Part shown: in pieces, positions 38,501 to 45,109 of the stretch
Layout: every line of letters starts with the position of its first letter
Numbering within the stretch: position 1 is the stretch's first letter
From: Bombyx mori
Lineage: Eukaryota > Arthropoda > Insecta > Lepidoptera > Bombycidae
Assembly (NCBI RefSeq): GCF_030269925.1
Contig: NC_085112.1
Location: 7,875,501 to 7,939,500, forward strand
Length of the DNA stretch: 64,000 nt
Reading direction: 5' to 3'
The notes under the pieces: model-generated
What the model was told of the DNA's origin: nothing
Databases searched by the model: none
Seen by the model: the letters and a program-made list of their open reading frames with translations, nothing else
Made by a program: the position numbers and the translations under genes

Positions 38501-41500
38501 TGCTAAGGCAGATGTTACTAATGTCTTTCGAGCTGATCTTGTGAGCTCGCCCACCACCCACGGATAAAACCAGAATAGCTCCCCAAGGCTACTGGCGGTC
38601 ATGTAGCCAAAAAAATGTCCAGGAGCGACAATGGCTACTCAAGTGATAATGGCTACTCATGGATGGTAGATGGCAGCAATAGACAATAAATTCCGTTAGT
38701 TTTGCTAGTCATCTTACTTACTACCTTTTAATACTCCGTAAGTACTCCTGTATCCGTGACATGTCCGAACACAATATGAAAATATCAATTAAGTGGCATG
38801 GCATTATTTTTATATTAAAATAATGTTTCTGAAAATTTATCGACGATATGATAATTTTAATAACTTAGAGGTAATGTGTTAAAATCCAAGTTAATTCTAG
38901 TTATCAATATTAACTAACTAATAAATGTAAATGTCAAAACTTGTTGGCTCTACGACCGGCAAATATTTTTTACAGTCTTAAGAAAAAACGACATAACCAA
39001 CAAATCCTATTTTTCTTTTATGTGACAATTAATAAGCTTACTTAATTAATATCAAGACGAAAGTAACATAAGAAACATGAAATCTAATGGTTTGGATAAA
39101 AACCGTATTACCTTATCGAATCGCGACTCATAATAATATAGTCCTTTATTGTGCAAACGTTTTAACTGTCAATGCAGGTACTATATGAAAGTTTTGCGCA
39201 ATATAATTTGCATAAAATGTTTTCTATTTTGTTTTATTAAATTCTATTTCATTAAATCAACTCGAAACAAAGACCTACGATACTCACGTTGCAAGGTTAT
39301 AATTACCCTATATGACTTCATCAGCACACACACACACCGAATCATAATCATAAATGCTTTCAGTGAGATATTACTGATCAGATAAAACTTCTAATTATTT
39401 TCGAACACTGGAACTTTTAATAAATCATTGTTTACTAACATTAAAATGTTAATGCAGTTTTTTGAGTAAAACAACACACGACAATAAAAACCAGATAAAA
39501 CGTACGCAACCTAAATACCCATTTTTGTCAGTAAACATCTGTGCAATTAAAAATTTTATTTCTGTGTTGCAAACATACACGGATGGCTAGCGTCATTTCG
39601 GTTCGATTTCTGTAGAAGTTGTTCTTTTGAATAAAAAAAAAAACCTACGTGGATGTTATTGCATTTAACTAGTTTCAGCTAGAATTTATTATATACATAA
39701 AACGTACACTTCCCAAAGCTAAAACGGTATTGTTTCAGTAGTATTAATCTATATAAATTTAATATAATATTTTAAAAATAAACAATATGTGGTAAGCTGT
39801 ACTAAGTAAACGGTTTTTTTCCTATCTGTTCTAGTAACCTCGAGGGGTTATTCTAGATTCATCGAACTAGTTAAAATTTAAAATAAAATTTAAACAAGTG
39901 AAAATTTAAAATGATTATTTAAAATGAAGGCATAAATGTTGGGCGAAATACTTAAAGTTGACCGAACTCTTATGGGATTTAAATTAATTTAACCTCGACT
40001 GACCTAATTATAGAAAGCAATTCGAAATTAATATTTGCCTCAATATTCATCAAAGTTCATGGACAAGTTAAAAGTTACATTTCGTTTCATTACATTACAA
40101 ATTTATTACAGCAAACCTCCTTTTTTTAGGGGTAATGTGATTGTTTGCTCCAGTAGCTATCTACTGGAGCAAACAATCATATTACCTTAAGATGGTTACG
40201 AGCCTATGCTCGTAACCATCCAAGGTATGAATCCAAGCATTGCTGCTGATCATAGGCCTAATGGTTTGTGTTAACGTGTATGGGGAGATTCAAAAAACCC
40301 TCATACACCGGCAGTACACATACAATGCAGATTGATTCATTGATTTTAGGTAATGTCAATTTGCACAGCATTTTTTTGGCCGTACCCTCGCCGAGAATGG
40401 AATAAAACTTTAATACCTTTAACGCCCTGTTTAATGTCTCTAACCATTGTCTTGTTTATTGTAAAATATTTTGATATTAGGAATTCTTGAATAGACTTTT
40501 TATCATAGTATAGAGAGATACAAAGATTTGGTGTCGTCGAAATTTGAAAGCTCTTAAAATTTATCTCTCTCCGAGTTTACTAATGTTTTTATTCAAATTA
40601 ACCTGTCAATATAAAATATTCAAGTCGTTTAATTTAGCCATTTTTGTTGTTTTCGGAAGCGAATATAATTCGTAATTTTTTTCGATCCGTTAATGTTTCG
40701 TATGATTTTCCCCTTTTTTTCATGGATATGTCGTCAAAATAAATAATAAATCACTGTAATTCTAATTTAGCATTGATTGTATAGTCCACAATATGGAACG
40801 AAAATAACTCAAAAACCAATTTTCTGACGCTGCGGTTCTCAAACTATTCTCTATAACGATTTGTATGTGGATGTTGTTTGTGTATGAAAGCTTATAGCAA
40901 TTTCAGAAACAAAAATTGAAAGTGGTAATTAGACAATTTTTGGAGAATCGTATAGACACTTCGCCAATTAGTGAGTTGAAAGACTGACTTACATCATGCG
41001 TTCTGTCGTCGTTGATGGTGTCGTGTGGCAAGTTGGCGGTCATCAGCAGTGCATGTATGTCTTCGGTTCTGAAGCTTTCCATGTCGGCCTCCGCGAGATT
41101 TGCGTCTAGATCTCTCGCGATGTCGTTATATCGAGACGTGAACTCGAAGCGTGCGGCGAGGTCACTTATGCCTTTGTACGAAGCCGACACGGAGGACAAC
41201 ACTGAGGTGTGGTGGCAGGAGCCGTCTCGGAAAATTGGACTGAAAAGTAAAATGATTAAAATTTAGATTATTGTATTAAATAAGAAGACTAGTAAGACAT
41301 TATGGTTGGCACGCATCAATCAATAATCACAGATCATAATGTAGAGGTCAATTTATGAAATGATTTTAGTTTCTGTTATGTAGTGCATTTAGTATAAACG
41401 CGTGTACTTATATAATTTATCATTGTCTTAATTATTCCACCTCCACCACCATACTGCTTTTTTTTCTTAATACTAGTCTTAATGTATACCTATTATATAC

Positions 41501-42389
41501 TTATAGTATAACCTGTTATATCATATTTGAAAAAAAAAATTTTATTACAGACTTTTTTTCGTTTTTTTAAAAATGAATTTATATAGTGATTCATCAACGT
41601 TTTCACAAAAAAGGCAGTATACAGTATGCTCGAATGCAATGCAATAATATGGATCCTCAAAAAAACAAGAATTCATTTTGATGTAACTTGACATTTTAAA
41701 ATTCTTGAAACCTAAATGCTTCAACGAATTTATTAAAAAGCATTCCCGCGGACCCCAAAATAAATTGGATTGCTGATGATTGACGTTGATAGTCACGGAT
41801 TAAAATTCTTTTGAGACGAACAAATAAATACCAAACATAAGTTTGTGAAGCGTAACATGATAGGTCTGAGAAGTTTAATTGTAAAACTTTTTGTAGGTTT
41901 ATCGGAATGCTTTAAAAGGATAAAATTTATTAACATATGAATGTACAGTGAAACATGACCGCTTCGTTTGTCAAGCATTTAGCGAGGTTCGGATTCAATT
42001 TATCACTAGGGATCAACATATTTATTAATCAATGTCTTTTCGTTTCATAGCAGTTTCCGTAGTCTAAACATAAATGCTAGTTTAGAGTCATTGAATATAA
42101 AATATCCATATAACTGTAATAAACTTTTCTGTCGCCGTAAGTCCTTAAGCAAATTTGTATACCTACCATTTAAAGGCATGCGAAATTTTTGAAGTTTTTG
42201 GAAATTTCATGTCGAAGCAGACTTACTTGTAGTCAAGGAACCAAAGATAACCAGAATTGTCGCAGTGCGCGTCGAGGTCATCGTGAGCCGAGTGCTGGCT
42301 TCCAGCGAGACTGGTGTTGCTGTTACAATCCTCGTCGGCGCCTGCCACGCCGGGGCTTGCCGCCTTCAGCCCCAACCTTGGCGGTGGCC
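14340..42389 (-). CDS. RUSC: RUN and SH3 domain-containing protein (RUSC1/RUSC2-like), gene span, start missing
   Basis: Fifteen exons on the minus strand (42389-42227, 41239-40993, 31558-31303, 31160-30965, 30870-30714, 30628-28322, 28010-27887, 27629-27381, 27293-27188, 26670-26418, 26126-25707, 24981-24840, 21801-21693, 16611-16459, 14511-14340) have matching phases at every junction and total 1683 codons plus stop. Domain order: disordered Ser-rich N-terminus (1 to about 1149, counted from the first full codon), RUN domain (about 1150-1352), Ser/Pro-rich linker, SH3 domain (about 1628-1683). This order defines RUSC1 (NESCA) and RUSC2 (iporin). In mammals these bind Rab proteins and serve as AP-4 accessory proteins in kinesin-driven, microtubule plus-end vesicle transport. 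The length is close to vertebrate RUSC2 (about 1500). The first exon enters in phase 1, so at least one 5' exon is missing. Confidence 0.9.
14512..15294 (-). other. RUSC last intron, distal part
   Basis: No gene seen. The + strand frame at 14616-14825 has no family features and lies antisense within the intron. Confidence 0.4.
15295..15548 (-). repeat. Bm1-type SINE, 5'-truncated
   Basis: Reverse complement of the Bm1 3' half: CACCCATCTAAG-like end with A-rich tail, the GCCCCACCC and GGCGCATCTACA blocks, and GGTAGGTACCTTCGCC-like block. It matches copies at 25029-25268 and 42431-42699 in the same orientation. Confidence 0.85.
15660..15905 (-). repeat. strongly diverged family B copy
   Basis: Contains AGCCCACTGAGTTTTACATCTTCCTAGTGAGTCGCG, matched with several changes to the same block at 35705-35755. 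The rest is poorly conserved. Confidence 0.4.
16253..16432. mobile_element. MITE with 26-bp terminal inverted repeats
   Basis: Left arm 16253-16278 (ending GCTTTCAGACTACGCTATA) and right arm 16406-16431 (starting TATAGCGTAGTCTGAAAGC) are reverse complements with one mismatch. The 180-bp element has no coding capacity. It ends 27 bp from the donor of the RUSC exon at 16459-16611. Confidence 0.75.
16459..16611 (-). CDS. RUSC: RUSC exon, GC-rich Pro/Ala/Arg linker before SH3
   Basis: Acceptor GAACATTCCAG, donor GTAAGT, phases 2 to 2. The only frame fitting both neighbours reads RTSRVDGAWPGGAAPRPASL onward, with PAPPPAPRR and SSSATRPSANTSHHKNK. The overlapping frame with a longer open stretch does not fit the junctions. 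It is an island of very high GC in an AT-rich region, so gaps or errors in assemblies are likely here. Confidence 0.85.
16612..17394 (-). other. RUSC intron, no feature seen
   Basis: AT-rich; nothing recognised. Confidence 0.4.
17395..17927. mobile_element. hAT-like non-autonomous transposon
   Basis: Perfect 15-bp terminal inverted repeats CAGTGATTCTCAACC (17395-17409) and GGTTGAGAATCACTG (17913-17927), of the CAGTG..CTCAACC type known from hAT/Charlie elements. An 8-bp target duplication is not clear. The internal 500 bp has no transposase. Confidence 0.7.
18218..18643. mobile_element. pogo/Tigger-like MITE
   Basis: Termini CAGTGCAACGTTGATATAAC (18218) and GTTATATTAAGGTTGCACTG (ending 18643) are near-perfect inverted repeats, each flanked by TA. 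That is the expected target duplication of Tc1/mariner-superfamily elements. 426 bp, no transposase. Confidence 0.75.
18644..19389 (-). other. RUSC intron, no feature seen
   Basis: AT-rich with a small GC-richer patch at 19140-19260; nothing assignable. Confidence 0.35.
19390..19655 (-). repeat. dispersed repeat family B, reverse copy
   Basis: Contains CAGCCCACTGAGTTTCTCGCC, GATCCGGTGGTAGATTCTGC and GGGCCAGTGTTAGCAACAC, the reverse complement of the 9095 and 22546 copies. A further partial + copy follows at about 19800-19912. Confidence 0.7.
19913..20567 (-). other. RUSC intron, no feature seen
   Basis: Nothing recognised beyond chance frames. Confidence 0.35.
20568..20815. mobile_element. 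possible small transposon with short inverted ends
   Basis: Left end ATACGGGGTGTTTTGG and right end CTCACACCCTGTATGTTA share an inverted ATACRGGGTGT core of 11 bp. There is no long terminal repeat, so this is weak. Confidence 0.3.
21145..21660 (+). repeat. tandem duplication, about 258-bp unit
   Basis: Two copies starting ACAGGAAGTA at about 21145 and 21403 share GTTTTTAGCCTCGTAT, ATTCTAAATCAAATCAAAT, CAAAAACTAGCCTCCGTCCT and AAACTCAGCGGGCATGTC with modest divergence and T-tracts. It sits just downstream (in RUSC sense) of the exon at 21693-21801. Confidence 0.8.
21693..21801 (-). CDS. RUSC: RUSC exon, Pro-rich linker
   Basis: Acceptor TTCGTTCCCAG, donor GTCAGT. Enters phase 1, leaves phase 2. 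Reads GETSPAAARGSKIPRPVSSP then VRPQAPPLQSPAKNTHR. The basic, Pro-rich GSKIPRP-type stretch suggests a disordered linker; it could bind SH3 domains or microtubules, which is inference. Confidence 0.85.
21945..22265 (+). repeat. Bm1-type SINE, internally deleted
   Basis: Starts GTGGCCTAAAGGATAGGACG (tRNA-like head), then jumps to GATTGACTTCCACGGTGAAG and runs to CATCTTAGCAATAATAAAAAA. Most of the tRNA-like promoter, including the B box, is missing. Confidence 0.8.
22546..22770 (+). repeat. dispersed repeat family B copy
   Basis: CTGATAGCCTTGAGAGGCTA at the start, ending GTGGGCTGTGTCTATGGGTT and CAAGCCCTTCGTCGCAAGCG. The cleanest copy in the window. Confidence 0.75.
22795..23050 (+). repeat. 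Bm1-type SINE, 5'-truncated
   Basis: From GGATGGCAGGACCTCTTGTG through AGCAGTAATGCGTTTCGG to ATCTAAGCAATAAAAAATAAT. A short internal duplication (CTTATACTGAGAC) is present. It abuts the family B copy. Confidence 0.85.
23066..23142 (-). repeat. LINE 3'-end fragment
   Basis: Matches the reverse complement of the jockey/CR1-like tail (GGACATCAGCAACACCAGG, CAAGCCGCTGCCTAC) as at 9396-9525. It sits next to the Bm1 tail, forming a nest of three repeats. Confidence 0.55.
23455..23985 (+). repeat. dispersed repeat family G (copy 1)
   Basis: Shares ATTAATACGTGAAGCAAAAA, AAGTGCACAATGCTAAT, AATAATGCATAAA.GATAC and TTCGACTACTGCGGGACC with 53282-53712. The start CTCCTAAGCGGCTGGACCG is RTE-like. No protein is encoded. 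Confidence 0.75.
23986..24599 (-). other. RUSC intron, no feature seen
   Basis: AT-rich, nothing recognised. Confidence 0.35.
24600..24813 (-). repeat. RTE-type fragment
   Basis: On the minus strand it starts ACTAGCGACCCGCCCTCGCT and contains CGCATCAAAATCCGTTGCG, a common lepidopteran RTE 3' block. It ends 27 bp from the donor of the exon at 24840-24981. Confidence 0.7.
24840..24981 (-). CDS. RUSC: RUSC exon after the RUN linker
   Basis: Reads LDFSGEEQWRPGSASSGGSG then NAPTGKFRRLQLKWEMLSNA and ESPVTPSG. Donor GTAAGA. Phase 0 in, phase 1 out. The acceptor (GGAATATCCAG) lacks a pyrimidine tract. The stronger CTTCAG 12 nt further in would give an immediate stop after the previous exon, so the upstream AG was chosen. 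The longer open frame here is a shadow. Confidence 0.8.
25029..25268 (-). repeat. Bm1-type SINE, 5'-truncated
   Basis: Same orientation as RUSC. The CATCTAAGCAATAAAAAAATA tail ends about 48 nt upstream of the acceptor of the exon at 24840-24981. Confidence 0.85.
25269..25706 (-). other. RUSC intron with possible retained segment
   Basis: From 25706 to a stop near 25653 the RUSC frame stays open (VTGDPAPCPTRVVLVP), so intron retention would give a shortened protein lacking SH3. The remainder is AT-rich with A and CA tracts. Confidence 0.4.
25707..26126 (-). CDS. RUSC: RUSC exon, post-RUN linker
   Basis: 140 codons, phase 0/0, acceptor TATTTAACAG, donor GTAACT. Reads PTSINPPLTLNQRNLLKLVR, then a polar region with NRRWSGVHLGSKLMQAFDRL and an acidic FDDSDDYTDS patch. 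It follows the RUN domain directly. Function of the conserved-looking WSGVHLGSKL segment unknown. Confidence 0.92.
26418..26670 (-). CDS. RUSC: RUSC exon, C-terminal part of RUN domain
   Basis: Acceptor ATGTTTTAG, donor GTGAGT, phase 2 in, 0 out. Reads AQTVDAWVSYVRTRESILAK onward and PLKLLPFSLDLMFEMRELH, the last helices of RUN as in RUSC1/2 (PLxLLPFSLDLxFE). A basic helix SFKRIENEMRAAS closes it. Confidence 0.95.
26832..27038 (+). repeat. RTE-type fragment in RUSC intron
   Basis: ACTAGCTGCTACTCGCGTGG at the start and TATAATATTAGTATGGAT at the end are typical RTE remnant edges in Lepidoptera. No frame. Confidence 0.6.
27188..27293 (-). CDS. RUSC: RUSC exon, RUN domain
   Basis: Acceptor ACGTTTACAG, donor GTAAGT. 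Phase 1 in, 2 out. Reads GPITKSLNELVLRINSED and GLVKFNAFILGLL. The KFNAFILGLL helix is a hallmark of the RUSC-type RUN domain. Confidence 0.95.
27381..27629 (-). CDS. RUSC: RUSC exon, N-terminal part of RUN domain
   Basis: Acceptor ACTCTTTTGCAG, donor GTATAC. Phase 1 in and out. Reads ALVSNVTDAVEMLIQHFSSA, FLGDSKQSP, ALNALCPALYAVFRDGLK and WQMVESTARQG, the first RUN helices. Small GTPases of the Rab/Rap group bind RUN domains; the specific partner here is unknown. Confidence 0.96.
27887..28010 (-). CDS. RUSC: RUSC exon leading into the RUN domain
   Basis: Acceptor AAAATTTCAG, donor GTAAGG, phase 0 in, 1 out. Reads AKNLAEIPICEEVEVSPDEF and GSPIHFEGRPKYDLIDVSQK. Acidic, probably a short ordered motif before RUN. 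Confidence 0.9.
28011..28321 (-). other. RUSC intron
   Basis: 311 bp, AT-rich, no repeat recognised. Confidence 0.6.
28322..30628 (-). CDS. RUSC: RUSC large central exon (769 codons)
   Basis: Acceptor TTTTTTGTAG, donor GTAACT after TACCAG, phase 0/0. Starts VDSFTANERLTGTPVCMKVY. The encoded region is mostly disordered: Ser/Thr-rich patches, acidic stretches, no membrane segment. Visible items: FSLVKLFMKQKSES near the start; a short hydrophobic block PVFILYPSYTLPDISFLNGR; GHIKDWDSLNFLLPME; a PPRPPLPKSILRKSM motif near residue 847 (29107-29087), a class of SH3 ligand; PHTPPMPKPRTKR; and SADLQQLEEFLKQSGLTC followed by QVQKVRNQVSKFLQMKRSQE, probably helical. An internal ATG at 30580 is not taken as the start because three upstream exons join in frame. 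Confidence 0.95.
30714..30870 (-). CDS. RUSC: RUSC exon, N-terminal region
   Basis: Acceptor TTATTACCAG, donor GTGTGT. Phase 2 in, 0 out. Reads HPSGNNNGDSNETTDATNDM then KSQSLPNLYRRKLMNSSVIS. The SQSLPNLYRR stretch is a typical Ser-phosphorylated (14-3-3-like) motif; that reading is inference. Confidence 0.88.
30965..31160 (-). CDS. RUSC: RUSC exon, N-terminal region
   Basis: Acceptor ATTTGTGCAG, donor GTAAGC. Phase 1 in, 2 out. Reads ISDKLDKEEQTVSLESDERT, RRNLELLERCKKITNKLSTS and LTTWSKLKKQTVQSPLRR. Charged and helix-prone. Confidence 0.9.
31303..31558 (-). CDS. RUSC: RUSC exon, N-terminal region
   Basis: Acceptor TAACCAATACAG, donor GTACGA. Phase 0 in, 1 out. Reads GEESVGSINTMSICKSELLF, then VHFSVDSLDCELPTEQDLIL and TIAFEGSLTTYSEDSECVEP. 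The joined frame runs through both neighbours. Confidence 0.9.
31559..34807 (-). other. RUSC 9.4-kb intron, left third
   Basis: AT-rich, no repeat family recognised. A GC-richer patch lies at 33840-33960. The frame at 32445-32675 is aromatic-rich and looks random. Confidence 0.35.
34808..35170 (+). repeat. unassigned GC-rich insertion, probably mobile-element remnant
   Basis: After a T-tract at 34808, about 230 bp of GC-rich sequence (GGGACGCGCGATGTATGTGG, GGGCCCTGCCCACTAAAAC, CGCCCGGGGTCAGAACCCGG) stands out from AT-rich intron. It is followed by an imperfect direct repeat, GGAGAAAAGTTGCATTTTC / GGAGGAAAAGTTACACTTTT. Overlapping open frames on + have no recognised product. Confidence 0.45.
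35632..35890 (-). repeat. dispersed repeat family B, reverse copy
   Basis: GCAGAACCCGTCGCTTGCGAC, CACAGCCCACTGAGTTTCTC, TTCCGATCCGGTGGTAAATTC and CAATGTTAGCAACACTCCCGG match the other family B copies in reverse. Confidence 0.75.
35891..36946 (-). other. RUSC intron with one unexplained open frame
   Basis: Mostly AT-rich. A + strand frame open from about 36530 to the stop at 36790 (AYGIRCDLLAVKKTLKGQ, then EPKPFHERARDAREHLAS) has balanced codon composition, and the antisense frame is also open. Possibly repeat-derived; no family recognised. Confidence 0.35.
36947..37190 (+). repeat. RTE-like dispersed repeat family F (copy 1)
   Basis: ATCTATACTAATATATAAAT at the start and CCCAGCGAAGCGGGCGGGTA at the end match 63325-63533, with a 40-bp indel between copies. 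Confidence 0.8.
37191..38254 (-). other. RUSC intron, minor repeat scraps
   Basis: ATAAATGCGAAAGTGTAGATG at 37202 resembles an RTE edge. A degraded Bm1-like trace (CGAGTTAGCGGACCATTTGG) lies near 37821. Nothing else is recognised. Confidence 0.35.
38255..38615 (-). repeat. dispersed repeat family B, diverged, partly duplicated
   Basis: CACGTTATTTCGTATCCTCC and CACGTTATTTCGGATCCTCC occur 70 bp apart, each followed by TCTACAGAC-type sequence, CACTAAGTTTC / CCGAGTTTCGG and GTGGGTCGCG: an internal duplication in a diverged copy. Confidence 0.6.
38616..40130 (-). other. RUSC intron, no feature seen
   Basis: AT-rich; nothing recognised. Confidence 0.35.
40131..40308. repeat. series of three hairpin-forming inverted repeats
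   Basis: Hairpin 1: arms 40131-40156 and 40161-40186, 26 bp with one mismatch, loop CTAT. Hairpin 2: arms 40191-40203 and 40208-40220, 13 bp perfect, loop CTAT. Hairpin 3: 40276-40285 with 40298-40308, GTGTATG/CATACAC plus GGG/CCC. Possibly part of a transposon; no family recognised. Confidence 0.8.
40309..40992 (-). other. RUSC intron, no feature seen
   Basis: AT-rich; nothing recognised. Confidence 0.35.
40993..41239 (-). CDS. RUSC: RUSC exon, N-terminal region
   Basis: Acceptor TTACTTTTCAG, donor GTAAGT. Phase 2 in, 0 out. Reads PIFRDGSCHHTSVLSSVSAS, YKGISDLAARFEFTSRYNDI, ARDLDANLAEADMESFRTED and HALLMTANLPHDT. Few low-complexity runs, so it may be a folded or conserved segment. Confidence 0.92.
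41240..42226 (-). other. RUSC intron, no feature seen
   Basis: 987 bp, AT-rich; minus-strand frames at 41545-41978 look random. Confidence 0.45.
42227..42389 (-). CDS. RUSC: RUSC most 5' exon found
   Basis: Acceptor TATCTGGTTTCCAG, donor GTAAGT. It starts with two bases of a split codon (phase 1 in) and ends phase 2. Reads PPPRLGLKAASPGVAGADED, CNSNTSLAGSQHSAHDDLDA and HCDNSGYLWFLDYK, continuing without a break into the next exon. No ATG in frame, so it is internal. Confidence 0.88.
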
Positions 42390-42412
42390 CTGGAAACCAG
42401 ATAATAAAACCA

Positions 42413-42699
42413 AATTATTATTATTATTATTATTTTCTATTGCTTAGATGGGTGGACGAGCTCAGAGCCCACCTGGTGTTAAGTGGTTACTGGAGCCCAT
42501 AGACATTTACAACGCAAATGCGCCACCCACCTTGAGGTATAAGTTCTATCTTCTAGTATAGTTACAACGGCTGCCCCACCCTTCAAGCCGAAGCGCATTA
42601 TTGCTTCACGGCAGAAATAGGCGGGGTGGTGGTACCTATCCGTGCGGACTCACATAAGGTCTTATCATCAGTTATTACGCAAATTATAATTTGCGGGTA
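42413..42699 (-). repeat. Bm1-type SINE with ATT-repeat tail
   Basis: Same orientation as RUSC. The element's 3' tail is (AAT)n at 42433-42413, ending only about 24 nt before the RUSC acceptor at 42390. The body matches 25029-25268 and extends further 5' to the GCAAATTATAATTTGC block. Confidence 0.88.
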
Positions 42700-42960
42700 C
42701 TTCAAGAACAACTCGTTTAAGGCAGCTCGATCCATAACAATCAGGTTACAGTTTTGTTCTCGAGTTGAATGAACAGGATGAAAGCAACCCAAAAATTGCA
42801 ACATTCCAATCGGACGACGAATAAAATCGTATCCAAAAATGGTACGTCATAACTTCAGAGGCTCTCTCCATAATTGTTCGTCATGTTTATTTATCAGAAA
42901 GGTAATACCGGCGACCAATACATAAAAATTTTGTAGGATTTTATGATATGATTTTTATTA

Positions 42961-43235
42961 ACTGACCCGGTAGACTTCGTAGTGCCTCAATCGATAAATA
43001 AAAGACCTAAGCTTTTGTACAAAATAAACTTAAAACAAACAAAAGGAATCCGTCCGACGGGGGACACATCACAGGAAAAACAAAATTGCGAGCATTTTCA
43101 TATTTATCTACCTTTTGAACTTTCTCTGGACTTCCACAAATAATTCAAGACCAAAATTAGCCAAATCGGTCCAGCCGTTCTCGAGTTTTAGCGAGACTAA
43201 CGAACAGCAATTCATTTTTATATATATAGATAGAT
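42961..43235 (+). repeat. RTE-type fragment, family E (intact site)
   Basis: CTTCGTAGTGCCTCAATCGA, AAGGAATCCGTCCGACGG, AAATCGGTCCAGCCGTTCTC and TTTTATATATATAGATAG match 44577-45108. Serves as the uninterrupted reference for the MITE insertion there. Confidence 0.85.
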
Positions 43236-44092
43236 TTAAATATTCATTCAAGTTATTTTGTGAAAACTTTTAAATGGCTTTATTATTTTCTGTTAATTTA
43301 AACAAACATTTATATCAAATTCGCGTAATATCATGTGATTATTGTGACTATGGGACATTGACAATGTCAAAGCCAATATTGTTGTTGTTAACAATAATGT
43401 TACATACAGCCAATTGTGCCAAATCCTTTGTGGTAGATAGCTGTGTAGATAGATGTATAACTTTTTTGGACTTCCAAATCTTTAAATATAATTTGAAAGC
43501 GTTGAATTTTATAACAGAAAAACTATCTATCTATAGTTAAAACATTTCCTTGGTACAAACAAACTAAGAAAAAAAAAAACAAGTTTGGGTTTAGAGATGT
43601 TTACCCTATAAACTTTGTATAATATTAACACACAATCAAAGAATATAAATTAATTTTTAAAAGTTTTATCTTTGTATTGATGATGATTGAAGCCTTGACC
43701 CGCCCATCAGCCATAGGCCGTTACAATCGATATCATTACTTTGTTCTATTTTGCTCTATTTCCTGACCGCAAAGACGCGTTTGTCCTACATTTACAATCA
43801 TAAGGCCACATATAGGAACGTATCTAAATGTATATGTGTTATTAGTTATTAACAATATTGATTGTTTTTTATACATTCTACCTACATAAATGATGATGTA
43901 AAAACAAAATTCAAAAATTTTAAATCCTTTACGGATTTTATATTGCTTCTAATCCTAATTTCGATAATTTGAAACATCTCAAAAATGTATCATCATTTTT
44001 TTTTTAATAACGAAGGCATCTATCTTACATAATCTTTACGATTCCAATGAAAGCTTTCTCTAATACAATGTAGAATAATAAAATATTATAAA
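43236..44092. other. no recognised feature
   Basis: AT-rich. The + frame at 43274-43540 (88 codons) has no signal or family match that I can see. Confidence 0.35.
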
Positions 44093-44291
44093 GAGGAAAG
44101 ATTTGTTTGTTTGTTTGTTTCGAATAGGCTCCGAAACTACTGGACCGATTTGAAAAATTCTTTTTCCATTAGAAGCCGACATAGTCCCTGATGAACATAG
44201 GCTACTTTTAAAAATTTTTTTTTTATTTTTTTTTTTGGTTTCATGTGTGCTTTAATGTTTCCGAAGCGAAGCGAGGGCGGGTCGCTAGTGT
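44093..44291 (-). repeat. RTE-type fragment, family D
   Basis: On the minus strand ACTAGCGACCCGCCCTCGCT ... AATCGGTCCAGTAGTTTCGG, ACAA repeats, ATCTTTCCTCTTTATAATA. Same family as 3016-4435. Confidence 0.85.
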
Positions 44292-44576
44292 AGAATAAAA
44301 TGCTTATTTCACCGCGAATAGAGATTTCATTTATCGTGATATCAATACATTGTCGTAAAAGACTATTGGAGTACAGCGTCGCGACAGTGGGGCGTAGGAG
44401 GGTAGACTGGTCGACGTGCCTTGTAGGGAATGTTGTTATGCATCCAGAATATAAGCCGCGGTACAAGGAAAACCTATTTCATATTTAAATATCCACTTCG
44501 ATGCAAGGCCAAGGTAGCGTTTTGAAAAACCGGAACGTGGTCTTTAATAATGGACCAGTTAGGTTTTTATTTATTA

Positions 44577-44830
44577 CTAGCTGACCAGGCAGAGTTCGTA
44601 GTGCCTCAATCGATAAATAAAAGACACAAACAAAAGGAATCCGTCCGACGGAGGACACATCAAAGGAAAAACAAAATTGTTATTTTTATTTAATTCCGAG
44701 TATTTTCATATTTATCTACCTTTTAAACCTTCTCTGGACTTCCACAAATAATTCAAGACCAAAATTAGGCAAATCGGTCCAGCCGTTCTCGAGTTTTAGC
44801 GAGACTAACGAACAGCAATTCATTTTTATA
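44577..44830 (+). repeat. RTE-type fragment, family E, left part
   Basis: Matches 42961-43220. It is interrupted at 44830 by the MITE and resumes at 45090-45108 (TATATATAGATAGATAGG). Confidence 0.85.
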
Positions 44831-45089
44831 TCGACGCTTGAAAGGCAAACGTGACTAAGCGACAATAACTGATTTGTACATCAATGATAGGTAATAGCCA
44901 TATTTGATGCGCAAAAAAAAAAAAATTTCTAGATCTATTAAAATCATTTCAATCCTACAGCCACTAGCTAGATTCTGCTACAGCTAGATTCGTTAAAATA
45001 AATTTTATTTTCAGGTATTTCAACTTTAAATTAATCTACTGTAAATTTCACGCATTGTCGCTTAGTCACGTTTGCCTTTCAAGCGTCGA
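44831..45089. mobile_element. 259-bp MITE with perfect 36-bp inverted repeats, nested in RTE copy
   Basis: Arms 44831-44866 (starts TCGACGCTTGAAAGGCAAAC) and 45054-45089 (ends GTTTGCCTTTCAAGCGTCGA) are exact reverse complements over 36 bp. Comparison with the empty site at about 43217-43231 indicates a TA target duplication, as in Tc1/mariner elements. No coding capacity. The identical arms suggest recent insertion. Confidence 0.93.
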
Positions 45090-45109
45090 TATATATAGAT
45101 AGATAGGTA

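Noticed and set aside
40131..40220. miRNA precursors
   Set aside because: Four-base loops and near-perfect stems are unlike Drosha substrates; kept only as hairpin elements.
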